Source of the DNA: Roseobacter fucihabitans
GTDB taxonomy: Bacteria > Pseudomonadota > Alphaproteobacteria > Rhodobacterales > Rhodobacteraceae
Assembly (NCBI RefSeq): GCF_014337925.2
Contig: NZ_CP143425.1
Location: forward strand, 1 to 64,000
Length of the DNA: 64,000 nucleotides
Direction: 5' to 3'
How positions within the stretch are numbered: position 1 is the first letter of the stretch; every line of letters begins with the position of its first letter. Under the pieces are notes generated by a model that saw nothing but the letters and a program-made list of their open reading frames with translations, ran no database searches and was not told where the DNA came from. The position numbers were made by a program, and so were the translations under genes. Below are positions 7,759 to 15,312 of the stretch, in pieces.

Positions 7759-7844
7759 GACGGCGCCAGCTACGGGCTGGCACGTCCTTACCCTTCAATC
7801 CACGCAGTGTAGAACCGGCAGAGCGAGAACACCTCCCCGGCCAA

Positions 7845-8342
7845 CTAACACCACGACCGGCGCTGTCCGCCGCTATAGAGCCGGGCCAGCCCTTCCGCGA
7901 TCATGATATCAGCCACGTCCCGGCCATCTAGCATGAGCCGCGCCAGATCGCGCCCGTATTGGTCGCGGCGCGGCAGGTAGGCCAATCGTGCCGATGACGC
8001 CTGAACCAGCAACTCGCGCAGCCGCTGCGTCGCCGCATCGCCCCGCGCCCGTTCCGCCGCGCATTGGGCGCGGTAGGTTTCCGGTGTGTCAAAGCCCACC
8101 AAGCGGATGGTTTCACTGGCCAGACGCACCGTATCCCCGTCTATGACCGTCATGCGGCTTGGATTGACGCTTTCCACCGTGGAGGTTTGCACCCGCGCTG
8201 TCGCTTGAGTGAACGTGTCAGGATCATAAAGCCACAGCCCGAGAAGGACGAGCAGCGCGACAGGAAGCAGCGCCCCGCTTAGCATCCGCCGCCTTTTCCA
8301 GGGCCGGAACCGGTTTGGTCTCTTTCTCGGCCGTCTTAGCAT
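7845..8342 (-). CDS. Membrane-anchored thermonuclease (SNase-like)
   Basis: A 165-residue staphylococcal-nuclease-fold protein. A basic N-terminus and one membrane segment (about residues 21-39, LSGALLPVALLVLLGLWLY) are followed by the OB-fold nuclease domain facing the periplasm. The key positions are present: VIDGDTV (Asp70), IRLVGFDTPET (Arg80, Asp85, Glu88) and YGRDLARL (Arg131). It ends soon after the core, as in compact plasmid versions. It may degrade incoming or extracellular DNA. GGAGG lies a little far (13 bp) from the ATG. Three very short overlapping frames precede it on the same strand. Confidence 0.85.
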   Translation of the reverse strand: MLRRPRKRPNRFRPWKRRRMLSGALLPVALLVLLGLWLYDPDTFTQATARVQTSTVESVNPSRMTVIDGDTVRLASETIRLVGFDTPETYRAQCAAERARGDAATQRLRELLVQASSARLAYLPRRDQYGRDLARLMLDGRDVADIMIAEGLARLYSGGQRRSWC

Positions 8343-8362
8343 GGCAGGATCACGGACCTCCG

Positions 8363-8618
8363 TTATGGGTCTTCACTGGCAGGGGTGTAGGCGCGTCCAG
8401 TATGGCCGTTTTTGACCTTCAATCCAAGGCGCGTTCCCGTGTCAGGTCTGCCCTGCCGATCCTTTGACGCGACGCGGAATCGCCGGGACCCGCGTGCTGA
8501 TCCGTCCAGCCGCTCATCCTTGGCCCTGCGGGTGCGCGAGATGGATATCCACAAGAGGAAGCCGTTCTGGCGACCACCGATCATTGCGAAATGTCGTCAG
8601 AGTGATTTGGTCGATCAC
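8363..8618 (-). other. Chain of overlapping micro-ORFs upstream of the thermonuclease
   Basis: Reading on the minus strand, a GTG frame 8618-8514 (34 aa, VIDQITLTTFRNDRWSPERL...) stops inside ATGA, which opens an ATG frame 8517-8419 (32 aa). That frame stops inside TTGA, opening a TTG frame 8422-8363 (19 aa) that ends 20 bp before the thermonuclease ATG. This end-to-start overlap is what coupled translation looks like, but the peptides match nothing I know and may be chance. Confidence 0.3.
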
Positions 8619-8862
8619 CACCGGTCACCCCCTTCGTTTCTCTTTTGATGGGGATGAAGGGAACGCCTGAAGAATGTTCCTTCAGCTCGTCTTCGAAGAT
8701 CTCCGCCTGCGGCTCAGATCACGAGATCCTTTTGAGCTTCAGCAAGCAGAAAAACCGCCTTCGGCTCGGCTTTCACCCTTCGGGCGAACCTTCCGTTTTT
8801 CCGCCTGCATCCTTCATTCGCTCCCTCCTTGTTTATCCCCATCGAAACAAAGGAGAAGACCA

Positions 8863-9183
8863 ATGGCAATCGACGGAAAAATCACCCGCACTGACGACGA
8901 CGCAATCACCGGCTGGATCGCATCACTGACCTTCGACGTGGATATTACGCTCACGAAGAACCCGCACAAGGCCAAGGAAACGCACCCGGACTTTGAAATC
9001 ACCACCCGCACCCCACGCAACCGCGTGATCCGCATCGGATCGGCCTGGGAGCAGACCAGCCAGAAGGGCAACGACTACCTCTCTCTGTCGGTCATGGTGA
9101 ACGGCCAGCAGGTCCGCGTGAACGCCCTGCGCAGCGACGAAGACCCCGAAGGCGAATACCGCCTGGTCCCGCTGGCTGCCTAA
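8863..9183 (+). CDS. DUF736 protein
   Basis: A 106-residue member of DUF736, a family common on alphaproteobacterial plasmids. It starts MAIDGKITRTDDDAITGWIA and has the characteristic strands VIRIGSAWEQTSQKGNDYLS and VNALRSDEDPEGEYRLVPL. The family is thought to be small and beta-rich; its function is not settled. The ATG at 8863 has AAAGGAG 7 bp upstream. The long upstream extension to 8674 is not conserved in style. A terminator-like hairpin follows at 9273. It is probably transcribed alone. Confidence 0.85.
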   Translation: MAIDGKITRTDDDAITGWIASLTFDVDITLTKNPHKAKETHPDFEITTRTPRNRVIRIGSAWEQTSQKGNDYLSLSVMVNGQQVRVNALRSDEDPEGEYRLVPLAA

Positions 9184-9272
9184 GGCCAGCCAAGGGGCTG
9201 CCAAGGCCGCCCCCGCCACCCAGACATCGAGCAGCGGGCACAAAGACCCGAATGCCACTCACGGCAAACTCC

Positions 9273-9301
9273 GTCGCCTCCCTCCCGGGCGGCGGCTTTT
9301 T
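9273..9301 (+). terminator. Probable terminator after DUF736 gene
   Basis: A GTCGCC/GGCGGC stem (one G-T pair) with a 12-base GC-rich loop, followed by five Ts. It ends 37 bp before the next start codon. Confidence 0.5.
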
Positions 9302-9338
9302 GCGGCGACAAACACGCAAAACATGCGAGGATAGCTTC

Positions 9339-9686
9339 ATGAAAGACAAACCCGATCCACGGCACAATCTGCCCCAACGCCGCCTGACCGTGACGCGACG
9401 CATCGAGACGCCCGAAGGGCATACGATCCACCTGTCCGTGGGCTACGATCCGAACGAAGAAGGACGCCCGCGCGAAGTCTTCTACTCGGCAGGTTTCAAA
9501 TCGGGCTCAGCTTTGGAGTTCCAGATTCAAGACGCTTGCGTCCTCATCTCGATCTTGCTTCAGCACGGCCATCGCCCTGAAGAAATTGCGAAGTCGCTTG
9601 CCCGAGCGGAACAACCGGACGGATCATTGGCCTATGCGAGTATCACTGGCCTTATCGCTGACGAGCTGGTCAAGGCGCAGCCATAG
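9339..9686 (+). CDS. TSCPD-like domain protein
   Basis: A 115-residue protein resembling the TSCPD domain otherwise found at the C-terminus of vitamin B12-dependent ribonucleotide reductases. It shows a strand pattern (HTIHLSVGYDPNEEGRPREV), FYSAGFKSGSALEFQIQDAC, a helix (VLISILLQHGHRPEEIAKSL) and a final SLAYASITGLIADEL. As a free-standing plasmid protein its role is unknown. The ATG at 9339 has GAGG 9 bp upstream; a longer frame from 9252 lacks a site. It is convergent with the SRAP gene, with 10 bp between stop codons. Confidence 0.6.
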   Translation: MKDKPDPRHNLPQRRLTVTRRIETPEGHTIHLSVGYDPNEEGRPREVFYSAGFKSGSALEFQIQDACVLISILLQHGHRPEEIAKSLARAEQPDGSLAYASITGLIADELVKAQP

Positions 9687-9696
9687 CCAGCGCTCG

Positions 9697-10389
9697 TCAG
9701 GCGTCGCCTTCAGCTCCGCCATCGCTCTTCACACCCACGCCCTGCAGAACGATCCGCATTTCCGCTGCCAGAAATGGCTTGATCAGCGCCAACGCTTCAT
9801 CATGCGACCCCGTAAGCCATGTCTCATAGTCGTACGGTCTGAGGATCACGGGCATTCGCCCTTTGGCATGTATCGGTCGCACAAGATCATTCGCCTCGGT
9901 TGTGACCATCGTGTGCACACGGCGCGGATGCTCTGGTTCGAGAAGATCTTCGTTCTCTCGACGCCAGAGACCCGCGATGGCAAAAGGCGGGCGATCCTCT
10001 CCTTCACCCGCCAGTGCAAACCAGTAATCCGTCGCCGGCCTCTGTCCCTTCGTCTCGTTGAAACTCGTCGCCGGGACCAGGCACCGCCGCGCTAAAAAGC
10101 TGGCCTTCCAAAGACCTGACTTCATCAGCTTGTCATCGCGCGCATTGTTCCATGCGGCGGGCTTGATCGGTTTCCCGGTCCGTTTCGACACTTTTGGCGT
10201 CCGAAACCCCCATGACATTTCTACCAGCTCGCAGTTGCCGTCGTCATTGAGGGCAACGACAGGCGCGGTTCCTTTCGGATGTATGCCAGGCCGCGGTTGT
10301 GCGTTGCCCAAATGGTCCCGGCTTGCGTCCACCATAAACAACTGCCGCATCGCTTCGCTTGCCGTTGTGTTTGAATAGAGATTACACAT
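9697..10389 (-). CDS. SRAP protein (YedK/HMCES type)
   Basis: A 230-residue SOS response-associated peptidase-like protein, which crosslinks abasic sites in single-stranded DNA through its N-terminal Cys. The ATG at 10389 makes Cys the second residue (MCNLYSNTT), as catalysis requires; the seven-residue extension to 10410 would block it. Other active-site residues are in place: Asn82 (WNNARDD), Glu112 (VPATSFNE) and His174 (HAKGRMPVIL). Length is normal for the family. On a conjugative plasmid such a protein could protect the single strand during transfer. It is convergent with the TSCPD gene. Confidence 0.9.
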   Translation of the reverse strand: MCNLYSNTTASEAMRQLFMVDASRDHLGNAQPRPGIHPKGTAPVVALNDDGNCELVEMSWGFRTPKVSKRTGKPIKPAAWNNARDDKLMKSGLWKASFLARRCLVPATSFNETKGQRPATDYWFALAGEGEDRPPFAIAGLWRRENEDLLEPEHPRRVHTMVTTEANDLVRPIHAKGRMPVILRPYDYETWLTGSHDEALALIKPFLAAEMRIVLQGVGVKSDGGAEGDA

Positions 10390-10439
10390 TTTCGAACCCG
10401 ATCTTACCACCCAAGAGTATCTTACCGCGTTTCATTCTG

Positions 10440-10490
10440 CCTTTCATCTTGTCCAAAATATTCTCGGGTGAGGCCCCTGCCCCGCCGTTC
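10440..10490. repeat. GC-rich dispersed repeat, degenerate copy C
   Basis: CTTTCATCTTGTCCAAAATA followed by TTCTCGGGTGAGGCCCC matches the first half of the repeats at 3024 and 20525. The GC-rich second half has diverged. Confidence 0.55.
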
Positions 10491-10603
10491 GCTGCGAGGC
10501 GAACAAATTGGAGAGATGCGGGACGAAGCGCCAATTCGCTGCACGCGCACGAATGTCTGCTATCGGAAAACGAAAACCAAGGACCGCAGCCCTTGTTCTA
10601 GAT

Positions 10604-11380
10604 CTACGCGATCAGACATGGGTTTGAGTTCTCATCTGCGATCAGCTTTCGTAGTGAGCCAGTCTGGATTGACCCCATGAACACCGTCCGACCGACTGCA
10701 AAGGCGGGTGTGCCGATAAATCCAAAGACATCTGCAATGGCCGCTGTCAGGCGCAAGCGGCGGTCGATGGCATCTGACTGCATGTCTTCCAGCAGTCTGT
10801 CTGCATCGAGGTCAAGATTTTTGGCAATGGCCGCGATGAAGCGTTCATCGGTGACGGCGGGCGTTCGGATCAGACGCGCGTGCATTTCACGATACTGGCC
10901 CTGAAGGTCCGCTGCCAGCACTGCACGGCTGGCAACCGCCGACGCCACGCCAAGAAGTGGGAGCTGATGACGGACGATGTGAAAGGTATTAGGGTCACTC
11001 GCCGCAAGATCGGTCAAACGATCATCCATCACGCGACAGATCGGACAGGCGAAGTCGGAGAACATCGCGACTGGAACGGTGTTGCTGGATTCTTCACCAA
11101 AAAAGGCAGCGCAGGGGTTCGTCCTGACGAACTGTTCTAGTTCGTCATCGGCGTCGTTATCAAGTTCACCGGGATCGAGACCAGCAAAAATTGCCGCACC
11201 CGCTGTGGACGCACCTTCCCCCTGCAATCGTCGGAAGGGTGATAGACCAGGTATGTCCTCGAACGCGAAGTCCGGCTGTCCAAGCGATGCCAGATACGGA
11301 ACGCCTTTCACCCATCCTGCTACAGCGAGGGCACCGCCAGCCAGTAAAGCCCGCCGTTTCCAGTCAGTCGTTTTTGCCAT
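10604..11380 (-). CDS. Exported DsbA-family thiol oxidoreductase
   Basis: A 258-residue periplasmic thioredoxin-fold protein. The N-terminus (KRRALLAGGALAVAGW) looks like a Tat or Sec export signal. The active site is CPIC (Cys112-Cys115) after FSDF, a cis-Pro loop appears in GTPAFAV, and the inserted helical domain lies between. It would introduce or shuffle disulphides, or act on a redox metal protein. The ATG at 11380 overlaps the stop of the glutaredoxin-MauE gene by one base (TGATG), so the two are translated together, probably under CsoR control from 12243. The upstream extension to 11491 is a shadow of that gene. Confidence 0.85.
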   Translation of the reverse strand: MAKTTDWKRRALLAGGALAVAGWVKGVPYLASLGQPDFAFEDIPGLSPFRRLQGEGASTAGAAIFAGLDPGELDNDADDELEQFVRTNPCAAFFGEESSNTVPVAMFSDFACPICRVMDDRLTDLAASDPNTFHIVRHQLPLLGVASAVASRAVLAADLQGQYREMHARLIRTPAVTDERFIAAIAKNLDLDADRLLEDMQSDAIDRRLRLTAAIADVFGFIGTPAFAVGRTVFMGSIQTGSLRKLIADENSNPCLIA

Positions 11381-12168
11381 CAGCTTGCGATCCGAGCGAG
11401 CATCACGATAGCCATCCCCATCATCATCAGGTTTTCCGTCAGGCTGACAAATCCGAGAGGTACATTCGATCCACCGCCCACGCAGGCGCATTTCAATTCT
11501 CGTTTATCGATGTAAACGGCTTTGAAAACGCTGATTGCGCCGACCGTCGCGATAAAGAGCGCCGCAGGGGCCGCAAGCCAGGTCAACAACATGCCGGTCA
11601 TTAGGATACCTGCTGCAGTCTCGACCCAAGGATAGACATACGCATATGGCACCCACTTCCGCGCCAGCAGATCGTAGTTGAGAAACATCGTTGAGAAACT
11701 CTCAATGTCGCGGAGCTTCTGCATCCCTAATAGGATCATTGAAACCGAAATGAACCAGCCCAGCGTTTGCCATGTGATTGCCCCAAGGAAGCCAATGGAC
11801 AGCGCAAGCGCCGTGGCAGCAGCCACGGCAAACAGGTAGAGGACCGGTTTGTAAGTCTTGGCTTTCGGGTCGTAGTTGGTGAGTTTTTCGCGCAGGGCGT
11901 CGTAGCCGCCAACCCTCTCGCCGTCGATCCATATCTGCGGGGTGGTAGGTACATCATGCGCTTCCTTGAACGCATCAACCTCAGATCGTTCGCGGAACAG
12001 ACGATCATCGACCTCGTAGCCGTGGCGGTCCAAGAGCCAGCGTGCCTTTTGTCCCGACGGACACAGATGGTTTGGCAAGTCCATTCGATAGAGAACGGCT
12101 GTTTTACCAGTCGCAGATGCCGCGGGGTCGGTCGTTACATCGGCAACGTCACGGGTAATTTTTGGCAC
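11380..12168 (-). CDS. Glutaredoxin-MauE fusion membrane protein
   Basis: A 262-residue fusion. Residues 24-95 form a glutaredoxin domain with a CPSG active site (Cys36) and the VPTTPQIWIDGERVGGYDAL binding segment. Residues 105-262 form a MauE/DoxX-like membrane domain with four segments and a KCACVGGG motif that could bind metal or exchange disulphides. I start it at GTG 12168, which has AGGAG 6 bp upstream; the ATG at 12252 lies inside the operator. It probably passes reducing equivalents across the membrane to the DsbA-type protein encoded next, for metal or redox stress. Confidence 0.8.
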   Translation of the reverse strand: MPKITRDVADVTTDPAASATGKTAVLYRMDLPNHLCPSGQKARWLLDRHGYEVDDRLFRERSEVDAFKEAHDVPTTPQIWIDGERVGGYDALREKLTNYDPKAKTYKPVLYLFAVAAATALALSIGFLGAITWQTLGWFISVSMILLGMQKLRDIESFSTMFLNYDLLARKWVPYAYVYPWVETAAGILMTGMLLTWLAAPAALFIATVGAISVFKAVYIDKRELKCACVGGGSNVPLGFVSLTENLMMMGMAIVMLARIAS

Positions 12169-12242
12169 GATAGCTCTCCTGATGCGTTTTGGTGAAAGCC
12201 GGTGTATCGTTTTCACGATCTTGAACTTTAGTAATATTACAT

Positions 12243-12259
12243 ATACCCCCATAGGGTAT
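12243..12259. promoter_or_regulatory. Putative CsoR operator 1
   Basis: ATACC-N7-GGTAT (in full ATACCC-N5-GGGTAT) lies between csoR and the divergent glutaredoxin-MauE gene. CsoR-family repressors bind such palindromes. A second site with identical arms and spacing is at 15250-15266. Confidence 0.65.
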
Positions 12260-12306
12260 CTAAAGCAAATGTCATCTTAGGGATACAAAAAGAGGGAGCG
12301 CCACTC

Positions 12307-12579
12307 GTGAAAGCCAACAAAGACAAGACACTGGACCGGCTGTCACGGCTGGAAGGACAAGTGCGCGGTGTTGCAGGTATGGTCGAGGCCGACCGCTACT
12401 GTATGGATATTCTGGCGCAGACAGCGGCGATACGGTCCGCCATTCTTGGTGTTGAAAAACTGATCCTCGAAAACCATGCGGTAAATTGTGTCGAGACGGC
12501 TATTCAAAGCGGCGACCCAGAGGAACAGAGAGCCAAGTTTGACGAGCTGATCGGGCTTTTGCAGAAGGCGTCAAAGTAG
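12307..12579 (+). CDS. csoR: CsoR-family metal-sensing repressor
   Basis: A 90-residue all-helical repressor of the CsoR/RcnR/FrmR family. The Cu(I)-type ligand set is present: Cys32 (RYCMDILAQ), His57 and Cys61 (ENHAVNCVE). The N-terminal DRLSRLEGQVRGVAGM is the family signature. The His favours a copper sensor over the persulphide sensor CstR. It starts at GTG 12307. It is divergent from the glutaredoxin-MauE/DsbA pair, with a palindrome between them, and sits next to copD/copC, so it probably controls this copper island. Confidence 0.9.
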   Translation: MKANKDKTLDRLSRLEGQVRGVAGMVEADRYCMDILAQTAAIRSAILGVEKLILENHAVNCVETAIQSGDPEEQRAKFDELIGLLQKASK

Positions 12580-12646
12580 CTTTTCATTCCAGGATTTGTC
12601 CGTGCTAGAGCGCGACCCACCTGTTTTGTGCTATGAAAATTCCTCT

Positions 12647-13525
12647 TCACAGGTTGACCGGCGGCGTGGTGATTGAAGTGAGCGTTGCCGTTGCCAGCAA
12701 GATGAGCAGAACAGCTACAGCCTCGACCTGAATAGAGCGGCGCAGATGGGGCACGGCTGCGGGTACGCCAGAGGCGAGTGCCGGAACGAACCGCCATTTG
12801 TTGAGCGCGGCCAAGGCCATCAGCCCAGACACGACGCCGAGCTTGGCAAGAAGTGTCCAACCGTAAGCGGTCGAAAGCAGGTTCAAGAGTGATCCGGTCA
12901 TCAGCCATGCAAAAATCAGGCCAACAGCTATGAGCAATGCGACCGTAAAACTGGCGATATTTCCAAACTGATGAAGCAGCCTTGCTCCGTCCGGCTGGCC
13001 GACCGCGTGCCGTAAAGGGAACAGTGCGCCGATCCAAAACGCTACTGCCAGCAAATGCAGGGTCAACAATGACGCAAGCAGCCAGCGGGGATCACCAAGA
13101 GAATGACCCACAAACGTGTAGGACACAGCGATCAGTAGCGCACCGATCAGCCCGGCCGAGAGGCCGACAATACCTCTGATCAGCAATGCCACGACCAACA
13201 GTTCGCCCGCGCCGCGCCAGATCGCAGCCGCCCCAAGTGGGCTGTCCCAGACGAAGCCAAGCATCATCGGATCGACGGCTCCCGGCAGACCCATTCCGGA
13301 TATGCGGGCTGCACGAATACCAAAGCGCAGAGCCAGCACCGCAAGCCCGATCATAGCTGCGACAACAGCGACTTTCCGAGCCAGTTGCCGCACATCAGCG
13401 GATGAGCTTGGAAAAACCAAAACAAATAGTGGCCCGCCCATTGCAAGAAGCGCAGCGCCATAGCCCGCCGCCTTCGAAATGATCGCCGCTATGGCCCATC
13501 CGTCGATTGGTGCCAGACCTTCCAT
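12647..13525 (-). CDS. copD: Copper resistance membrane protein CopD
   Basis: A 292-residue integral membrane protein with about eight hydrophobic segments (for example GYGAALLAMGGPLFVLVF and LLTLHLLAVAFWIGALFPL), ending in TSITTPPVNL. The TFVGHSLGD and TLHLLAVAFWIGA segments are conserved CopD positions. It is expected to move copper across the inner membrane together with periplasmic CopC, whose gene lies 1 bp upstream in the same transcript. Length is typical for stand-alone CopD. It is last in a minus-strand run that starts at 15244 or 14823. Confidence 0.9.
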   Translation of the reverse strand: MEGLAPIDGWAIAAIISKAAGYGAALLAMGGPLFVLVFPSSSADVRQLARKVAVVAAMIGLAVLALRFGIRAARISGMGLPGAVDPMMLGFVWDSPLGAAAIWRGAGELLVVALLIRGIVGLSAGLIGALLIAVSYTFVGHSLGDPRWLLASLLTLHLLAVAFWIGALFPLRHAVGQPDGARLLHQFGNIASFTVALLIAVGLIFAWLMTGSLLNLLSTAYGWTLLAKLGVVSGLMALAALNKWRFVPALASGVPAAVPHLRRSIQVEAVAVLLILLATATLTSITTPPVNL

Positions 13526-13526
13526 G

Positions 13527-13871
13527 TCAGTCAGCTATTGTGAAACCGAACGTGCCCTGCATTGGATGGCCGTCCGAAGACAGGCCGCGCCAATCAACGG
13601 TATAGGCTCCGTCCGGCAGGTCGGCAGGTGGCAGCGCACGGAATTCTGTCACCGCGTCCATGCCGGTTTCTTGCTCGATGTTTACGTCACCATCCGGTCC
13701 GGTCAGCGTGATTGCGGTCACGCGCATTGGATCATCAAAGCGCATTTCAATAGCTTCAACCGTTGCGACCGTCGCTTCATTGGCAGGTGTGGTTTGTTCG
13801 GCCTTTGAGTGTGCAAAGGCCCCGATTGTAGTTGCGGCCAGCACGAGAAGCGCAAAGGTCATCTGTCTCAT
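13527..13871 (-). CDS. copC: Periplasmic copper carrier CopC
   Basis: A 114-residue exported protein with signal peptide MRQMTFALLVLAATTIGAFA. Cleavage would leave His21 as the mature N-terminus (HSKAEQTTPA), as in CopC, where that amine and His bind Cu(II). The second part of the site, an Asp-x-His, is present late in the protein (LSSDGHPMQG). The fold pattern (IEMRFDDPMRVTAITL, LPDGAYTVDWRGLSSDGHP, GTFGFTI) is standard. It overlaps the cytochrome c gene by 4 bp and leads into copD. Confidence 0.9.
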   Translation of the reverse strand: MRQMTFALLVLAATTIGAFAHSKAEQTTPANEATVATVEAIEMRFDDPMRVTAITLTGPDGDVNIEQETGMDAVTEFRALPPADLPDGAYTVDWRGLSSDGHPMQGTFGFTIAD

Positions 13872-14332
13872 TGTCTGTTTTCCATTTCATTATGACTGGC
13901 ACGGATTTCCTCCGGCCAAGTTGATTTGATATAGCTTAGCACAGCGATGATCTCTTCATCGCTCAGGACACCCTCGTAGATCGGCATGTTGGAGGCGTAG
14001 TCAGGATCATTGATCAACGCACCAACGCCGTATTTGGTCAGCTGAAACAGCGTGTCACCGTCATGGTGCCACGTGTGTCCAGTCTCATCGTGAGGCGGGG
14101 CCGGAAGCCGCCCGTCCTCACCAGCAGACCGCCAGTTGGGCTGACCTTCTAGATTGGCACCATGGCAGGAGGCACAGTTTACCTCATAGACGCTGGTACC
14201 GAGCGCGATGGTTGCGTGATCGTCGTAGCGCAAGACGACGCGGTCGGTTTCACCCGTAACATTGCTAAATGTATAGAGAGCGGCCCCAAATAGGGCCGCT
14301 CCGCCAACAGCTGTTAAAGCGATCCGGTTCAC
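13868..14332 (-). CDS. Membrane-anchored cytochrome c
   Basis: A 154-residue class I cytochrome c. The N-terminal hydrophobic segment (IALTAVGGAALFGAALY) is a signal or anchor. The haem site is Cys53-Ala-Ser-Cys56-His57, and the likely sixth ligand is the Met in YASNMPIYEGVLSDEEI. His-rich TGHTWHHDGD may add metal binding. It lies between the DUF411 gene and copC with 4-bp overlaps on both sides, so it belongs to the copper operon, perhaps accepting electrons during Cu(I) oxidation. Confidence 0.88.
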   Translation of the reverse strand: MNRIALTAVGGAALFGAALYTFSNVTGETDRVVLRYDDHATIALGTSVYEVNCASCHGANLEGQPNWRSAGEDGRLPAPPHDETGHTWHHDGDTLFQLTKYGVGALINDPDYASNMPIYEGVLSDEEIIAVLSYIKSTWPEEIRASHNEMENRQ

Positions 14333-14823
14333 AGACCGGCCTGATAGAAGACCTCGCCATCGCCCGCATCGCCACCAAAGGCGATCACGTCATAGCGCGC
14401 AGTCGGATCATTCCCCATGCCGGGAGAGCCACTGGGCATACCGGGCACAGCAATTCCAGTGATGTCGGGGCGTTCGTCCAGAAGCTTTGCCAAAGCTTCA
14501 AACGGCACGTGGCCTTCAACGACGTAGCCGTGAACCGTCGCGGTATGACAGGCCCACATATTGCCAGGGATATCTGCATCCAGCTTAACGGACGTCAAAT
14601 CTGCTGTGTCAGTCACTTTGATGTCATAGCCTTCTTGGCGGGCTAGTCCGACCCATGCGCCGCAACATCCACAGGTGGGGCTTTTTGTGACGTGCATGGT
14701 GCCGTGATGGGACATGGCCCCGTGGTCGTCCGCATGAGCCATGCCAGCCCAGCCAAAGGACGCCAACCCAAATGTGAGTGCGGCGGCGGGTGTGAAGGCC
14801 AAAAGTGTTTTGATCGGTTTCAT
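14329..14823 (-). CDS. DUF411 metal-binding protein
   Basis: A 164-residue exported protein with the DUF411 signature: TCGCCGAWV (Cys51, Cys53, Cys54), then MWACHTATVHGYVVEGHVP and an AVPGMPSGSPGM segment, all potential Cu(I) ligands. The signal peptide ends near AHADDHG and is followed by a His/Met-rich stretch (GAMSHHGTMH). I start it at ATG 14823, with AGAGGA upstream; the extension to 14865 has no such site. DUF411 genes commonly sit in copper resistance clusters, where the protein probably sequesters or carries copper in the periplasm. Confidence 0.88.
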   Translation of the reverse strand: MKPIKTLLAFTPAAALTFGLASFGWAGMAHADDHGAMSHHGTMHVTKSPTCGCCGAWVGLARQEGYDIKVTDTADLTSVKLDADIPGNMWACHTATVHGYVVEGHVPFEALAKLLDERPDITGIAVPGMPSGSPGMGNDPTARYDVIAFGGDAGDGEVFYQAGL

Positions 14824-14929
14824 AAGGTTTTCCTCTCGAAAGGGTGCGCCCAAGGATCTGGGCATCGGGCAGAGCCCGCTTTGATGTGATTTCTAGTCTG
14901 CGCCGCACCATTGAAAGGCACAGCAGGCA

Positions 14930-15244
14930 TCACACTGTGCGGGGCGGATCGAGAGGGCCAGACGGTTCAAAACCGGTCAAAAGCACGCCGGATTTGCAAA
15001 ACACATCCTCGCCCGCTACGGGCGCAGCGCCACTGAATGACAAAGTCGGAAGAAGAGCCAATAGTGCATGACAAGTCTGCGCGCGTTCCGTGCTGTCCTG
15101 ACAGCACAAGGGTCGGGCATCTTCCATCGCTTCAACAGTCGCGTGATCATGGTCTGAAACTGGCATGTGTCCTGCGTCCATCGCATTGGTGAGCGAGGTG
15201 GAAAACGTCACTAGGACGACCAGAAGGATACGGACCAAGTACAT
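14930..15244 (-). CDS. Small exported Cys/His-containing protein of the copper island
   Basis: A 104-residue protein with a clear signal peptide (MYLVRILLVVLVTFSTSL) and a mature part containing His and Cys (GHMPVSDHDHATVE, PLCCQDSTERAQTCHAL, EDVFCKSG). It ends LDPPRTV, a style I associate with small proteins in Rhodobacteraceae copper clusters. No named family. The start codon lies only 5 bp from the palindrome at 15250-15266, so the message would be leaderless or nearly so. It probably begins the minus-strand copper operon. Confidence 0.65.
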   Translation of the reverse strand: MYLVRILLVVLVTFSTSLTNAMDAGHMPVSDHDHATVEAMEDARPLCCQDSTERAQTCHALLALLPTLSFSGAAPVAGEDVFCKSGVLLTGFEPSGPLDPPRTV

Positions 15245-15249
15245 GCAAT

Positions 15250-15266
15250 ATACCTATACGGGGTAT
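15250..15266. promoter_or_regulatory. Putative CsoR operator 2
   Basis: ATACC-N7-GGTAT, with the same arms and spacing as the site at 12243-12259. It lies immediately before the first gene of the minus-strand copper cluster. The shared site suggests both transcripts answer to the same CsoR. Confidence 0.6.
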
Positions 15267-15312
15267 ACGTGATTTGGCAAGTCGCATGTCTGTGACTTGC
15301 TATCTTGGCAGT

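Noticed and set aside
8340-8350. TGGCAGGAT at the thermonuclease start, resembling the nick/border core
   Set aside because: It has no flanking inverted repeat, sits on a start codon and is far from the relaxase genes. The 25319 site has the right context.
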